This document shows, in pieces, positions 1-10,795 of a stretch of DNA of 64,000 bases. The translations under genes were made by a program, and so were the position numbers. The stretch's first letter is position 1. Every line of letters starts with the position of its first letter. The notes below the pieces were generated by a model. That model did not search any database and had not been told where the DNA came from. It worked only from the letters and a program-made list of their open reading frames with translations. The stretch comes from Phymorhynchus buccinoides. Lineage: Eukaryota; Mollusca; Gastropoda; Neogastropoda; Raphitomidae. Where the stretch lies: assembly GCA_017654935.2 (NCBI GenBank), contig CM065682.1:35747941-35811940 (forward strand), given 5' to 3'.

Positions 1-263
1 AAAAATGGAAACAACCGAGAAATGTAGGGGGGGTGGCACATCTTGACCTTTACCGAATGTTGCTTCTCAGTGAAAATATCAATGCAAAAAGAAAAGTGAT
101 GGTCACTGTGTCTCAAGTACAAAATAGTCTAAAGCACAAGATAGTCGAGAAACCATTGACTGAAAAAGCAATCGATCCCGTTCTTTTCTGTCATAAATGA
201 TCTTTACGTGTAAGAAATGTGAACATATTATTCCGTTTCATGTAACAATGGTTCTGTCTACAG

Positions 264-3200
264 GGGACAACCAGCTGGTGATGCAGGGCGAGGCCCCTTG
301 TCCTCTGACCTCTCTCCGCCAACAGGCCGTCGCCCTGCACAACAGCACGTGCCGATCGTTCCACGTGCTGACCCCGTCCCCTGACCTCAACATGGCCTGT
401 GACACCGCACGGGGTCACCGCGTGACCAGCCGACCTCTGGATGAGAAGCAGGTGAATAGAGATGCCCAAGTAATGAGAGACCATGTGGGGAATTAGGCCC
501 CTACGTCGCTTAGAAAGAACAGCCCTGCATGAAAAGACGCAAAACTGATGGAGTAAAGAGGAAATGGATAAAAGAAACATTGAGCTACTTATTTTGCCAT
601 TGGTGTTCTTTCTGAGGACGCTGCTAGCATAGACCTAGATAGTTTAACCCATACCAGTAAAGAAAGCAGAAGACTGTGTATTTCAGTTGTGTTATGTGTG
701 AGTAAAGAAAGCAGAGAGGACATGTATTTCATGTATTTCAGTAAAAGAGCAGAGAGGACAGTGTATGTTATGTGTGAGTAAAGACAGCAGAGGACAGTGT
801 ATTTCGGTTGTGTTATGTGTGAGTAAAGAAGGCAGAGGACTGTGTATTTCAGTTGTGTTATGAGTGAGTAAAGAAAGCAGAGAGGACCATGTATTTCAGT
901 TGTGTTATGAGTGAGTAAAGAAAGCAGAGAGGACCATGTATTTCAGTGTTATGTGTGAGTAAAGAGCAGAGAGGGATGTATTTCTGTGTGTGATTTCAGT
1001 TGTATTTATGTGTGAGTAAAGAAGGCAGAGAGGAAAACAAAATTTAGTTTAACCCTTTATTTGGGATTTGGTATTTGGTACCTTATAGTCACAGAGACGT
1101 CTCTGTGAAATTTGGGTTGCTCCCACCTGGAGAGCGCGTTTAGCAGGCACGGTGCGTTATTTCAGAGAACATTAGGGGAAGACGGGGTAAAAAGCGCATG
1201 GGCGGGTAAGAAGCCCACCCCAATTATCTCATGAAATAATTAAAATTTCAGTCAAATTTGCCCATGAGACGAATGCTAGACATTAACGCTCGTCTCATGG
1301 GCAAAATGAGACTGAAATTTGCTTAATTTCATGAGATAATTGGGGTGGGCTTCTTACCCGCCCATGCGCTTTTTACCCCGTCTTCCCCTAATGAAATAAA
1401 ACTAAAAGCACCACAAATTGCCAAACTACAGGCCTTAAACTGATGTAACAAAGTTGTTATTGCCAAACACGGGACAACAATATTTGTTCTGTTTTCTTTT
1501 CCAGGATGTGTCCTTGCTGTGGGAAGAAATGAAGAAAAACCAAGACCCCGATGACATGGAACTAGGACATCCGGACAATAACACAACTTTACATCTCCAC
1601 ATCATTTCCGCCCAGCAGCCAGCTTCCTTTCCCGTCACGGGCATGCGCGACTGCCGCATCCGGTCTCTGGGACAGAGCAACGGAAGTGACGTCAGCGTGA
1701 AAGAGCTGTGCAAGCTACTCGGCGTGTGTGATGACGCGGGACGAGTACACACGCACCGAGTTACAGACTATGGGGAAGTTCATGTGCACCTGAAGCCCAT
1801 GGATGAAGGAGCCTTGCATCCGCGCTTCGAACATGATCTCCACTTTGAGGTGGTCTGTCATCGCCCCGACAATGGACGGGTGGCCAAAGGGTGAGAACTG
1901 TGGGCTATGTTGTAGTTTAGACACCTCCTCAAAAAGCCTAGTGTCTTTGACCTCCTATCAAATGTTCCCTTTGAAATGTTTCCCCGAGAAGCAACATTCT
2001 AACATTATCGAGAAAGATCTAGGGCTAGGATCAGCCTAGCTTTATTTTCAGAAAACTGAAAGATGCAGACTTTTAGATCAGTTGAGGGTCGAAGGCCAAA
2101 ACATGAGGGGGGTGAGTACAAGCTTACCAAGAACAGTAAAGTTCGAAATACACGTTGTTCATTTTCACTCTTTCACCATGAGTGAAAACCAACAACGTTG
2201 GCATCAATTACTGTATAAAATCGTTTCAGTGTCAGTTTGATTTTACTCAGTTTGATTCACTCAGAGTCATGACTTTACTATTGGCCCCAACCTCAGGCTA
2301 AAGTCAACCAATGACGAAAAACATTTCAGTAAAATGCTGATGTAGGAATTATCAAAAGCATTGCAATTCATTGTGTAAGATTATCCAAATTTAGGACCTT
2401 TCAAATTGTGATAAAATTAATAATCAAGAAGAAGGCTATTAAATTCGGGAAATAAAACACAAACAGTGTATAAGAACGCGTAGGCATATTGAAATCGAAA
2501 TGTTTCAATCCTAAGTTTTGCCACTTTGTAAGTTTTCATCATATTTTTAAACTAATAATAAAACTAATACTAAGTATAATATTATTCTTGGTTTATCTTC
2601 TTTGTTTGGATTTGCCTTGTCTTGTATTAGTCATTCGCGCATATGGCTACAATCGGTTTTTTTAACCAAAACAAACAAATAAACACACACACACCCCAAC
2701 CCTAATAGGCTAATCAATGTAAACTCTATTATACTCATATTTTGAAGTTAATTTGAATTGTTATCTGGATACAGAATTTAAATTAAAATAAAAAAGAAAC
2801 GTCTACTTGTAATTATAACATGGGTTATTTTAAATTGTAGGGTTGCTTATAATGTTCTAAACGCATTTGATAATAAACAGTCAGGTTTCATATTTGAAAT
2901 TACCATTTTAGAGTTTAACTGGTTAACTGGGTCAGGACTCCACCCCAAACACATTCTTCAATACTGTTCTGCTCATGATGCCCCACGACTCCAGACCTGG
3001 CCGGGGAGAGTGGCGAACTACAGATGCAGATCTCTCTCTCTCTCTTCATATTGGGGATGTTTATCCCGCCCCACGCCCAAAGTCTTCATTTAGACTGCAA
3101 CTGGCACACAGGATGCATGCTATGTGAGTTCGTGTCATCCATCCCACCGGCACAACATGGCCTACTCCTACTGATTAGTGGAATGGGCTTTAACATGTGC

Positions 3201-3555
3201 GCAAGATCTTTGTGCATGCATTCGCACACGGGACCTCGGTTTTAAGTCTCATCCGAAGGACTTTTTCCCCAACTGACATCAGGTACCCATTTTACAAGTG
3301 AGGAAAATAGGAGTAAAGTGCCTTTCCCAAGGACACACCACTGCGTCCCCAGCTGGATTCGAACCCACACACTCGCAAACCTGACGGATTACGAGCCAGC
3401 GACTCTTACCAACTGCGCTACAGTGACTCAAAGATCTGGGGCAGCCGCCACGACCTGGAGAAGACTGCAAACGTAGTTGTGGTAACTGGTCTGAAAGTCT
3501 GACGACGCTTTGCCAATGAAATCAGTCGCTGAAGAAGAAGAAGTTAGTTCACATA

Positions 3556-3588
<33 letters not shown>

Positions 3589-6500
3589 AGATTTGCTGTG
3601 GAACCCTCTCACCGTGTCAAGCGCCAGTCTTCCTACACCTATTACTCCATCGACGATCGCCATTTGATGCCAAACTACAACCAGTTTAAGCGGGGGAAAT
3701 GTCAGGTAAGCACAACGAATCCATGAAACCAAGCCTTGCATAGCACTTGGATGGTTTCCCCCTTGTTGCTCATAGACGGTCTTGTATAGTTCGTTCCGAT
3801 TTCTTACGTAGGCATACTCTTCCTTCGCAATACACGTTTCATCTCTCATTCCTTTGTTTTTCGCTCTTTTTTGAGCTCATCCTTTCGTCTCCTATCCATT
3901 TATATTCACTCATTAAAATCCCTTCGCCACCAGCCATTTTTCAGCCAAAAAATGCCATTAAACTTAACTGGGTAGAGAAGAAAAGTTAACTGCAATATTG
4001 GGAATAACTCTGTGACATGTATAACATTAGGCCTATCCTTGCTTCCCTAAATGAAGAAAATAGGGTCTTCGGATTACAAACCCTGATTTTATGTCTTTTA
4101 GTGACATGGGTGTTAAGCCATTGTGGTGCATAAATGCAACATTTGCGGTGAAAGGGTTGTTCTTTTTTTGTTCGATTCCCTCGTTTCTTTTCTGCTTCCC
4201 ATTTTATTTCAATCTCGTTTTCTCTGTCCATGATTCGACCCTCCTGTAGTTTTTTCCCCCATTCATCTGTCATTCATTCGTCCATCTCTCTCTCTGTTTC
4301 CTTGTGTTGTAGTTTTCATTTTTGCCGCCGAAGGAGCCTATTGGATAACTTGATTTTAGCTAAAGTGCTCCTTGCCCTTAACTGAGACTGTCACTTATCA
4401 ATGGCAATAAATCACTTTCAAGGTTCTCTCTGTCTCATCTCAGGTGGGCTGTGGTCCAGTGGCGTGGGCTCAGATCTTTGGGTACTATGACCGGCGGGCC
4501 CACTCTGGCAGCGGGGGGTCCTCCTCCAGCCAGGCCCTGTACAGGTGTGGCAGTGACGGCACCACGGGCAGCAACACCTGCGTGGCTCCCAGCTACAACG
4601 ACGACAGGATGAAGAACTACATCGGCAAAATGAACGACATTCTGAGGTGAGCGATGCAAAGTCATCCTGACTTGACTAGACCCTGTTAAGTTTGTTTGAA
4701 AACATGCCATTGATTCGACACGACCAGATCAAAAGTCCATGGCCTGAATTTCGATCTAACATTCATATCAATGCTAACGATCTGTTTTCAGTAAAATCGT
4801 AACTAAAATCAGAGGTGAGCATTCATTCCAAAAGAGGAATAGCCATGGATTAGATGCTTTTGTTGTTAGTTAACCCACAAAGGCTTAAACAATAGATTTC
4901 CTGTTACAAAGATTTAGGTTTCTGATACAGTATTTAAGCCTGTTTTGCATAGCATTAGCAAATGCGACCTTTTCATCCTCCCCTTTTTGTCCTCCACCAT
5001 TTCTTCTTCTTGTTTTCTTCCGGGTAGGTTTACATTTCCTATGGTCTGATATTAACTAATAAGATAAGGGGCTATGCAGCAGAGGCGGCCTGCTGTTGCT
5101 CTAACTGCCTTTTAGGCCCCTGCTCATGCCATGTGCCTCACCTCGTCCTCTGTGATCAGGGTTCTGTGATGGACACATGTATGGCCCAAATGATGACCAC
5201 ATTTTGGTCTTTGTCACTTGCAGCTACAAGACAGTTTGCTGTTTCCGACTTTCTATTAAAGAATGGTAAAAGCGGCCATATAGCAAATATGTTCCTGTTT
5301 TCCATCTCGTTTCTTCTCCTGACTTTCCATCTATGGAATGTATAGGCCTAAGCAATTATCATATTTAAGCCTGCTTGATAAATTTGCTACGCAACTGAAC
5401 TAGCTTATATTGTTTCAACAAGTGTTTTTGCTGTTATTTATACAGGAAAATTGTACAATTGAAGAGTACATACATATTTACATTAATTTCCAGAACGTTT
5501 TGCCTATTTGGACAAGGCGCCACCTACCAGCTCGACTAGAGGTCTCAAATGCTGGCCAACGTTCTTTTTCTTGTCAAGATGAATTCTCTGCCTTCTCCTC
5601 TCCGACACTCCAACTCAGTCTCCTCATTCAAAACCTCTCTTAAAACCCATCTTTTTCCTGCTGCGCCCTAAATATTTGATCAGTTGTCTATTGTTGTGTG
5701 GAGTGTGTGTGTGTGTGTGTGTGTGAGCATGAATGTGTGCTTGTGTGTATTTTGGTTTTGTGGGTTGTGTGTGCACTCATGTGTGTGGGTTCTTGCGTAC
5801 GTTGTGTGTGAGGGTGTTTGTGTGTGCGTGTTGGTGTATGTGTGTGTGTCCGTCGTGCGTGTTAAATGTGTGTGTGCGGGGCTGTGTGTGTCGCGTGGTT
5901 AGTTAGAGAGATGTGTGTGTGTGCGTGTGTGCGTGTGTGTGTGCGTGTGTGTGTGTGTGTGCGTGTGTGTTAGAGAGAGAGAGAGAGAGTTGCTTTGCAT
6001 ATGCACTGTTGGTGGTTGGTGTCACTCTTGAATGTTTTTTTTTTTTGTTATCTGTTGATGAATAATTGATTGTAAAGCGCTTTGGGCTCATCTGAGGTAA
6101 AGCGCTATATAAATGTACTGTTATTATTATTATTATTATATTTACATTAATTTCCAGAACGTTTTGCCTATTTGGACAAGGCGCCACCTACCAGAAGAGG
6201 ATGGATGACGTGGAGGGGTTCTTCCGACAACGGCAGGGTTCCTCCGGTGACGTCGTTCTGAAAGCTCGAAAGTTTTTTCTCACTCGACTTGTTGGAACAT
6301 ATAGGTGCGTAGGCCTACCATTTACCATTAATTTTAATAGGCCTATAATTGTGCTCGGCATGAAAGTATAAAAGAGAACGGGTATAAAAGAGAGAAGAAA
6401 TAGACATAAATCAGGGCATTTTTAATGTAAAATACATCGGCCATGGGCCACAATGCATTGTAAAGGGAGGGGGGATTAGTATTAGTATGCTCAAGAATGT

Positions 6501-7655
6501 TATTTTACAGTAGGCTACATTTTCAAAATTCTTTAAAACTACATTCAGAGAGAGATTTATGGCGTCGGCCAACATAGCTGCATGTCCCAAATTTAGGCCT
6601 GTAATCACTCCCATTTATCCCAACTTTAGGCCTGTAATCACTCTCATTTATCCCAACTTTAGGCCTGTAATCATTCTCATTTATCCCAACTTTAGGCCTG
6701 TAATCACTCATTTATCCCAACTTTAGGCCTGTAATCACTCATTTATCCCAAATTTAGGCCTGTAATCACTCATTTATTCCAACTTTAGGCCTGTAATCAC
6801 TCATTTATCCCAAATTTAGGCCTGTAATCACTCATCCCAAATTTAGGCCTGTAATCACTCTCATTTATCCCAACTTTAGGCCTGTAATCACTCTCATTTA
6901 TTCCAACTTTAGGCCTGTAATCACTCATTTATCCCAAATTTAGGCCTGTAATCACTCTCATTTATCCCAACTTTAGGCCTGTAATCACTCATTTATCCCA
7001 AATTTAGGCCTGTAATCACTCATTTATCTCAACTTTAGGCCTGTAATCACTCATTTATCCCAACTTTAGGCCTGTAATCACTCATTTATCCCAAATTTAG
7101 GCCTGTAATCACTCTCATTTATCCCAACTTTAGGCCTGTAATCACTCTCATTTATTCCAACTTTAGGCCTGTAATCACTCTCATTTATCCCAAAGTTAGG
7201 CCTGTAATCACTCATTTATCTCAACTTTAGGCCTGTAATCACTCTCATTTGTCCGTCTGGTTTGCGGTCCGTATTTACTCCTGTGTTTGATAAAGGAAAC
7301 ATTAAATTCTGAAATAGTTATATGACCAGCTACAATCTGGGCGTTGGAGTTTTTCTTTAACACTGCTTGCGGTGGTGGTTTCAGCGACTCCATCCGGGAC
7401 AGCGCCCTGGGCTACCTCCGTCAGAAGTGGCCGGTGATTGTGGGCTTCCGTGTGTCGGGGCTGTTCTCCCAGCACTACGCCGTCATGACGCAGTACCGCA
7501 CACGCACGGTGCGCAAGAAGGTGTGCAAGCTCCTCGTGTTCTGCAGGACCCGCACCGTCAGGGAGTACGACATGTACCTGCACATGGGCTGGGGAGGCAG
7601 CCAGAACAGCTGGAGGAAGGCGCAGATGTTCATGGCAGTGGTGGCCAAGTACTAA
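264..7655 (+). CDS. Secreted C10/C39-like cysteine peptidase, 3' part
   Basis: Six exons chain in phase: 264-451, 1505-1890, 3591-3705, 4444-4646, 6158-6304, 7385-7655 (TAA). The first visible exon starts mid-codon after a CAG acceptor, so the true start and any signal peptide lie left of the window. The 435 visible residues begin with about 200 residues of Cys-containing, N-glycosylation-motif-rich sequence. A furin-type site RVKR follows at residues 199-202, then a 233-residue domain. That domain has CQVGCGPVAWAQIFGYYD (putative nucleophile Cys232), SQHYAVMTQYR (putative His376) and YLHMGWGG (residues 410-417). This Cys-His-GWGG order resembles streptopain (C10) and C39-like clan CA peptidases. 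Family assignment is from motif memory only. The inferred product is a secreted zymogen cleaved by a proprotein convertase; its substrate is unknown. Intron 4 and exon 5 are disturbed by a LINE insertion. Confidence 0.8.
660..1035. repeat. Minisatellite in peptidase intron 1
   Basis: About seven imperfect units of roughly 45-60 bp share GTGAGTAAAGAAAGCAGAGA followed by GGAC, TGTATTTCAG and TTGTGTTATG. Units differ by small deletions. The rest of the 452-1504 intron holds a dispersed repeat and a foldback MITE. Confidence 0.85.
1081..1140 (+). repeat. Dispersed repeat fragment
   Basis: This segment (TATAGTCACAGAGAC, then GGGTTGCTCCCACC and GAGAGCGCGT) recurs in inverse orientation at 10727-10795. 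It looks like part of an abundant short interspersed element; I see no coding potential. Confidence 0.7.
1175..1388 (+). mobile_element. Foldback MITE, TA-flanked, copy 1 (214 bp)
   Basis: The element begins GGGGAAGACGGGGTAAAAAG, ends with its reverse complement, and is almost palindromic apart from a short central loop. It is flanked by TA on both sides, as for Tc1/mariner-type elements. A second 214-bp copy in opposite orientation lies at 45825-46038 and a shortened copy at 43347-43513. No ORF is present, so it is non-autonomous. Confidence 0.9.
1891..3004. other. Peptidase intron 2, unremarkable part
   Basis: AT-rich intronic sequence. I see no exon and no clear repeat apart from a short (CA)n near 2685. 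Confidence 0.6.
3005..3435 (-). mobile_element. tRNA-derived SINE
   Basis: Read on the minus strand from about 3427, an A-box-like TAGCGCAGTTGGTAAGAG is followed by a B box GGTTCGAATCC (complement at 3354-3364). Next comes a conserved SINE body with CCTTGGGAAAGGCACTTTAC and a 'GGTCCCGTGTGC' segment. The head no longer folds into a credible tRNA, so this is a SINE and not a tRNA gene. A more decayed relative lies at 55565-55750. Confidence 0.75.
3558..3589 (+). repeat. (TTGA)n at exon 3 acceptor
   Basis: About seven TTGA/TGAT tetranucleotides directly abut the TAG acceptor of peptidase exon 3, replacing the usual pyrimidine tract. Confidence 0.9.
3706..4443. other. Peptidase intron 3
   Basis: Intronic sequence between in-phase exons 3 and 4. 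No recognisable repeat or additional exon. Confidence 0.6.
5474..5530 (+). repeat. 57-bp target-site duplication, left copy
   Basis: Identical at all 57 positions to 6138-6194. It contains the last 20 bases of intron 4 (ending TTTCCAG) and the first 37 bases of exon 5, so the acceptor is present twice. Reading on from this copy gives a TAG stop within three codons inside the LINE. Confidence 0.95.
5531..6137 (+). mobile_element. 5'-truncated non-LTR retrotransposon (CR1/L2-like)
   Basis: The 607-bp insert starts with the degraded end of a reverse-transcriptase ORF: a frame with NSLPSPLRHSNSVSSFKTSL and KTHLF followed by a stop, a tail typical of CR1/L2-like LINEs. A long GT-rich microsatellite follows. 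The 3' end has a hairpin made of AAAGCGCTTTGGGCTCA and TGAGGTAAAGCGCT, then TATATAAATGTACTG and an (ATT)n tail. The ORF end shows a frameshift. Target-site duplications flank it. The clade is inferred from the C-terminal motif and tail. Confidence 0.88.
5702..5990 (+). repeat. GT-rich microsatellite inside the LINE
   Basis: Imperfect (GT)n with interspersed GCGT and a short (GA)n at its end. It makes up nearly half of the inserted LINE fragment. Confidence 0.9.
6138..6194 (+). repeat. 57-bp target-site duplication, right copy
   Basis: This copy continues into the intact remainder of exon 5 (6158-6304), so it carries the acceptor needed for a full-length product. Its immediate upstream sequence is now the LINE (ATT)n tail and not native intron. 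Confidence 0.95.
6575..7255 (+). repeat. 31-33 bp minisatellite in peptidase intron 5
   Basis: About 20 tandem units of TTTAGGCCTGTAATCACT followed by (CTC)ATTTATCCCAAC. Units alternate between forms with and without an extra TC and between CCCAACTTT and CCCAAATTT. The array ends about 130 bp before the last exon. Confidence 0.95.
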
Positions 7656-9055
7656 TTAATTCATTAATTAATAGTAGGAGTACTGGTAAGGTTCTGCACA
7701 TGTTCGATGCTCTTTCCCTACAGTTGTGATTGTATTGTTCATTTCATGGCAGCTATGGCCAAGTAGGTCAACTAATTTAGTAATTGATGCTTGTAATATA
7801 AGGTTCTGCACAATTCTGATGCTCTTCTGACCGACACTACAGTTCGTATTCTACTTAAACAAAAAAGCTTGTAAACTTTCTATCTGGGTCCCTATTCCAG
7901 AACAAGTGACAGTGAACTACGTTATAATTAAATATGGTGACTCAATATAACAGGATTAATACAGTGCTCAGGAGAAATTTATTGTGTAATTAGAGTTGCA
8001 AGGATTAACATTGAAACGATCTTCAAGTCAAGTCAAGTCAAGTCAAAAGTCAAAAATACTTTATTATCACGTTAGGTGAAATTACAGTGTGGTCTCGTAC
8101 AAGTACAATACAATCAAAGAAACACATTTGCATGCATGAAAAATGGAAACAAAACTAAGGAAAAATGAATGACAAATCATGCTTCGCCAAAATATTTGAA
8201 CATAGTTAGGGTCGATAAAAGCGACTATCAAAACATTAAGAACTGCCCTGTTTCCCACCATTTCTATTATCGCATTCATTTGTTCACCCCCACCCTCTCC
8301 AAGTCATATTTTTGGTCCCTTCCCGTTCCCAACATTTCATGCGCCTCCCTCTTCTCTCTCCCCCGTATCCCTGATTAAGTTTGCATCTAATCTTACTTGG
8401 ATACTATCCCAGCCATGTCAAGTAAAATAAACAAAGGTGATGAAATGTTGACCGCTGTACCTTTTTTTACCCTTTATTTCAACCTTATAATATATACACA
8501 CAAAAACACCACAAGAGATAGGACACTATTAAGAGGCTTCAGTGCTCAGTTGTTCAAAATGAACGAAACGAAGAATGGTATTTTCGTCCTCTCGGTCTGG
8601 AACAGACACATATGGGACATTTGTAGATACAAAGATGGTGGGAACGATACTGGAGGCAATGCCCAGAGGACAGTGCAACACCAGTAAAGTCCCGTAATGC
8701 TTTGTTTAAAATGACCTGACATTAGAGAATATGTAGCCAGAAGAAAGGAAAGAAAAGAGTTTATAAAATGCATATTTTTTGTACACTGTTGCTTTCTACA
8801 TTTCTGGTGCTGTGTGTAGTTTTTTAATTATTTTATTTATGTGTGCATTTTTTCATCATTTTCTTACATAGCCTATAATTAAGTTTACAACATAGGCCTA
8901 CTTTATTTATAAAAAGCCCTGGAAGGACTGACAAAACCAATGGGAGATAATAAAAGAACAACTCACAAAACAGCAAATAGAATGAAAAATCATGTTAAAA
9001 AATTAAATGAAAGGCAAATCAGGGTTGGTATGCATGCATATATTTTGTGTGTATG
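7656..9055. other. Peptidase 3' flank with retroposon debris
   Basis: No gene seen. At 8025-8115 a (TCAAG)n run followed by CTTTATTATC resembles an antisense LINE 3' tail. At 8590-8692 is a fragment (GGGACATTTGTAGAT, GGTGGGAACGATACTGGAGG) of the dispersed element also seen near 25950, 27500, 45180 and 45490. No AATAAA lies close to the stop codon, so the transcript end is uncertain. Confidence 0.6.
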
Positions 9056-9058
9056 TTA

Positions 9059-9441
9059 AGCCTGTTCTTAACCAGACGTAGTTCTGGTTGGTAAGCATGT
9101 TCGGTGGATTAGGTTTTGTATACGAATAGAGTGTTGGACAACTAGTTTGGAAACAGCAATGTGGGCAAACACAGGTTGTGGCTCTTAACCGCGCCGGTTA
9201 ATGATATGCATACGTCACGAAAGGAATCTTCAACACGAAAGAGTTCGACCAATCAAAGCGAAGGAACACAGAGGTTCCCAAACCACAGCTTGAAAATCAA
9301 ATACCTGTGTGCCAACCTGGTTTGCCAACCCCGCAGAAAATGTTCCCCAACATGTGTTGGTGCGGTTCAGATGCAAAACTAGTTGGAAGTGTTGTCAAAC
9401 ACAGTTGGCAAACCAAGTGTTGGCTTGGTTAAGAACGGCCT
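9059..9441. mobile_element. PIF/Harbinger-like MITE
   Basis: Terminal inverted repeats AGCCTGTTCTTAACCA and its counterpart GGTTAAGAACGGCC are flanked by TTA trinucleotides (9056-9058, 9442-9444), as expected for Harbinger elements. There is no transposase ORF. Confidence 0.7.
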
Positions 9442-9444
9442 TTA

Positions 9445-10516
9445 GTGTGGCCAGTTAATTGTAAGTTTATTGATGTTTTTGATGTTACTTTGTATTTAGG
9501 TCTATTGATTGTATTTTACTAAATGTTTAATATATACAGCAATTGAAAAGCATTTTAAATTGCTTTAAAGCATGCTGAATTTTGTTTATGGTTAATTAAC
9601 TGAAATTTTTACTTTGTGTGGCTACTCTCAGCGAAATAAAATCCTCCAATTTCTTATCAGGTCTTCGAGTTCTGTATGAACTTTAAAAAAAATTGAGAAT
9701 GAGAATGTGCATGATTTGGGAATTTTACTAGTTTTGAATTTTGAATGTTGTGTGGTTGTTTGAATAAAGTAGTTTGACATGTTTTTAGGAGTGTTTTATA
9801 TTGCCACAATTGTGCTTATCTTAGCCTTAGTTTTCCATCCTCAGTCATCTCCATAATTGTCGTTTTCGTTCTTATTGACATAACCTGCAATCATCTAAAT
9901 CATTTTAAGGAAGCTTTGTATGCATAAGTGTTTTGCTTTTCCTCGCATTAAGACCCTCCCAGGACTCAGAGACATGTTCGGCGATTTGAATTATAGTCAC
10001 ACACAAACATTTCGTTTTGAGTTACCTTTAATTTTTTATTACGACCGACATTTATTCCATAACATAAACAAGTATGTATCGTCAAAGATTTTTAAAAAAA
10101 TCATAATTATTATCATAATTTCCAAGTTGTTGAATTCTTTAAAGCATTTTATTCATAAAGCCAAACTAGGAACCTTGTGAGTGTGCCTTAAAAGCTATCG
10201 AACAACATCGCTGAGAAGTGCTGACGCTATTAGATCCTTCGAGAACGCCCAACAGTGACAAGCTGCTTTCTCATTGTCCGTTGTGACCAAACATTCATGT
10301 AACACTGATCCTGTCACTTCGAATGGTCTTTTAAAGTAGAGAAAATATACAATCATTAGTCATTACGGGTCTGTGCATGAAATGCTGAAAGAGGAATTTA
10401 TGTCCTCCATAGTTAGTTTCTTTGCGACTAACTTCTTGCCCAGAACACGAATTGCGTCATCGACATTCACATCCAAACACCTGTCACTGTTCTTCCTACA
10501 ATCAATAGGCCTACGG
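9445..10516. other. Intergenic, nothing recognised
   Basis: AT-rich sequence with no exon-like stretch. The right part would be the 3' UTR or flank of the minus-strand GPCR exon. Confidence 0.5.
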
Positions 10517-10724
10517 TCACACAAACTGGTTTTCTGACAACGAAGTTGCGTCTAACATTTTCAAGAGCTTGAGTTCCCTATGCTTTCTGAGTTTTTCCAG
10601 CAGCATGTTGAAAGTGTAGAGGAAAGGATTGAGCGCTGAGTTGAGGGGCAGGACAAAAATGGTGACTGCCACGTTGACTTCTCCTGGTACCGGAACTCCT
10701 GCAGAAGCCATCAGCCCCAACTGG
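10517..10724 (-). CDS. Terminal exon of an LGR/GRL101-like class A GPCR (isolated, possibly a remnant)
   Basis: After an AG at 10725-10726 the frame encodes about 68 residues containing VAVTIFVLPLNSALNPFLYTF, then a basic LLEKLRKHRE segment, and ends SENQFV-stop. NSALNPFLYT is the transmembrane-7 NPxxY motif in the form used by leucine-rich-repeat GPCRs (LGR, relaxin-receptor and mollusc GRL101 types). The product would carry TM7 and a short cytoplasmic tail. No upstream exon is recognisable within 9 kb on this strand, and the 5' edge abuts a truncated dispersed repeat. It may therefore be a relocated exon or pseudogene fragment, although the frame is intact. Confidence 0.65.
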
Positions 10725-10726
10725 CT

Positions 10727-10795
10727 GCGACGCGCTCTCCGGGTGGGAGCAACCCGAATTTCACAGATGCCTCTGTGACTATAAAGTACTTAATA
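10727..10795 (-). repeat. Dispersed repeat, second copy
   Basis: Inverse copy of the 1081-1140 element. Read on the minus strand it runs from TATAGTCACAGAGGC to GAGAGCGCGTCGC and stops exactly where the GPCR exon begins. Confidence 0.75.

Noticed and set aside
3350..3430. tRNA gene on the minus strand
   Set aside because: A/B-box-like words are present but the cloverleaf is not credible and a SINE body follows.
6575..7255. CRISPR-like or regulatory repeat array
   Set aside because: Simple minisatellite with no spacers or conserved flanking gene.
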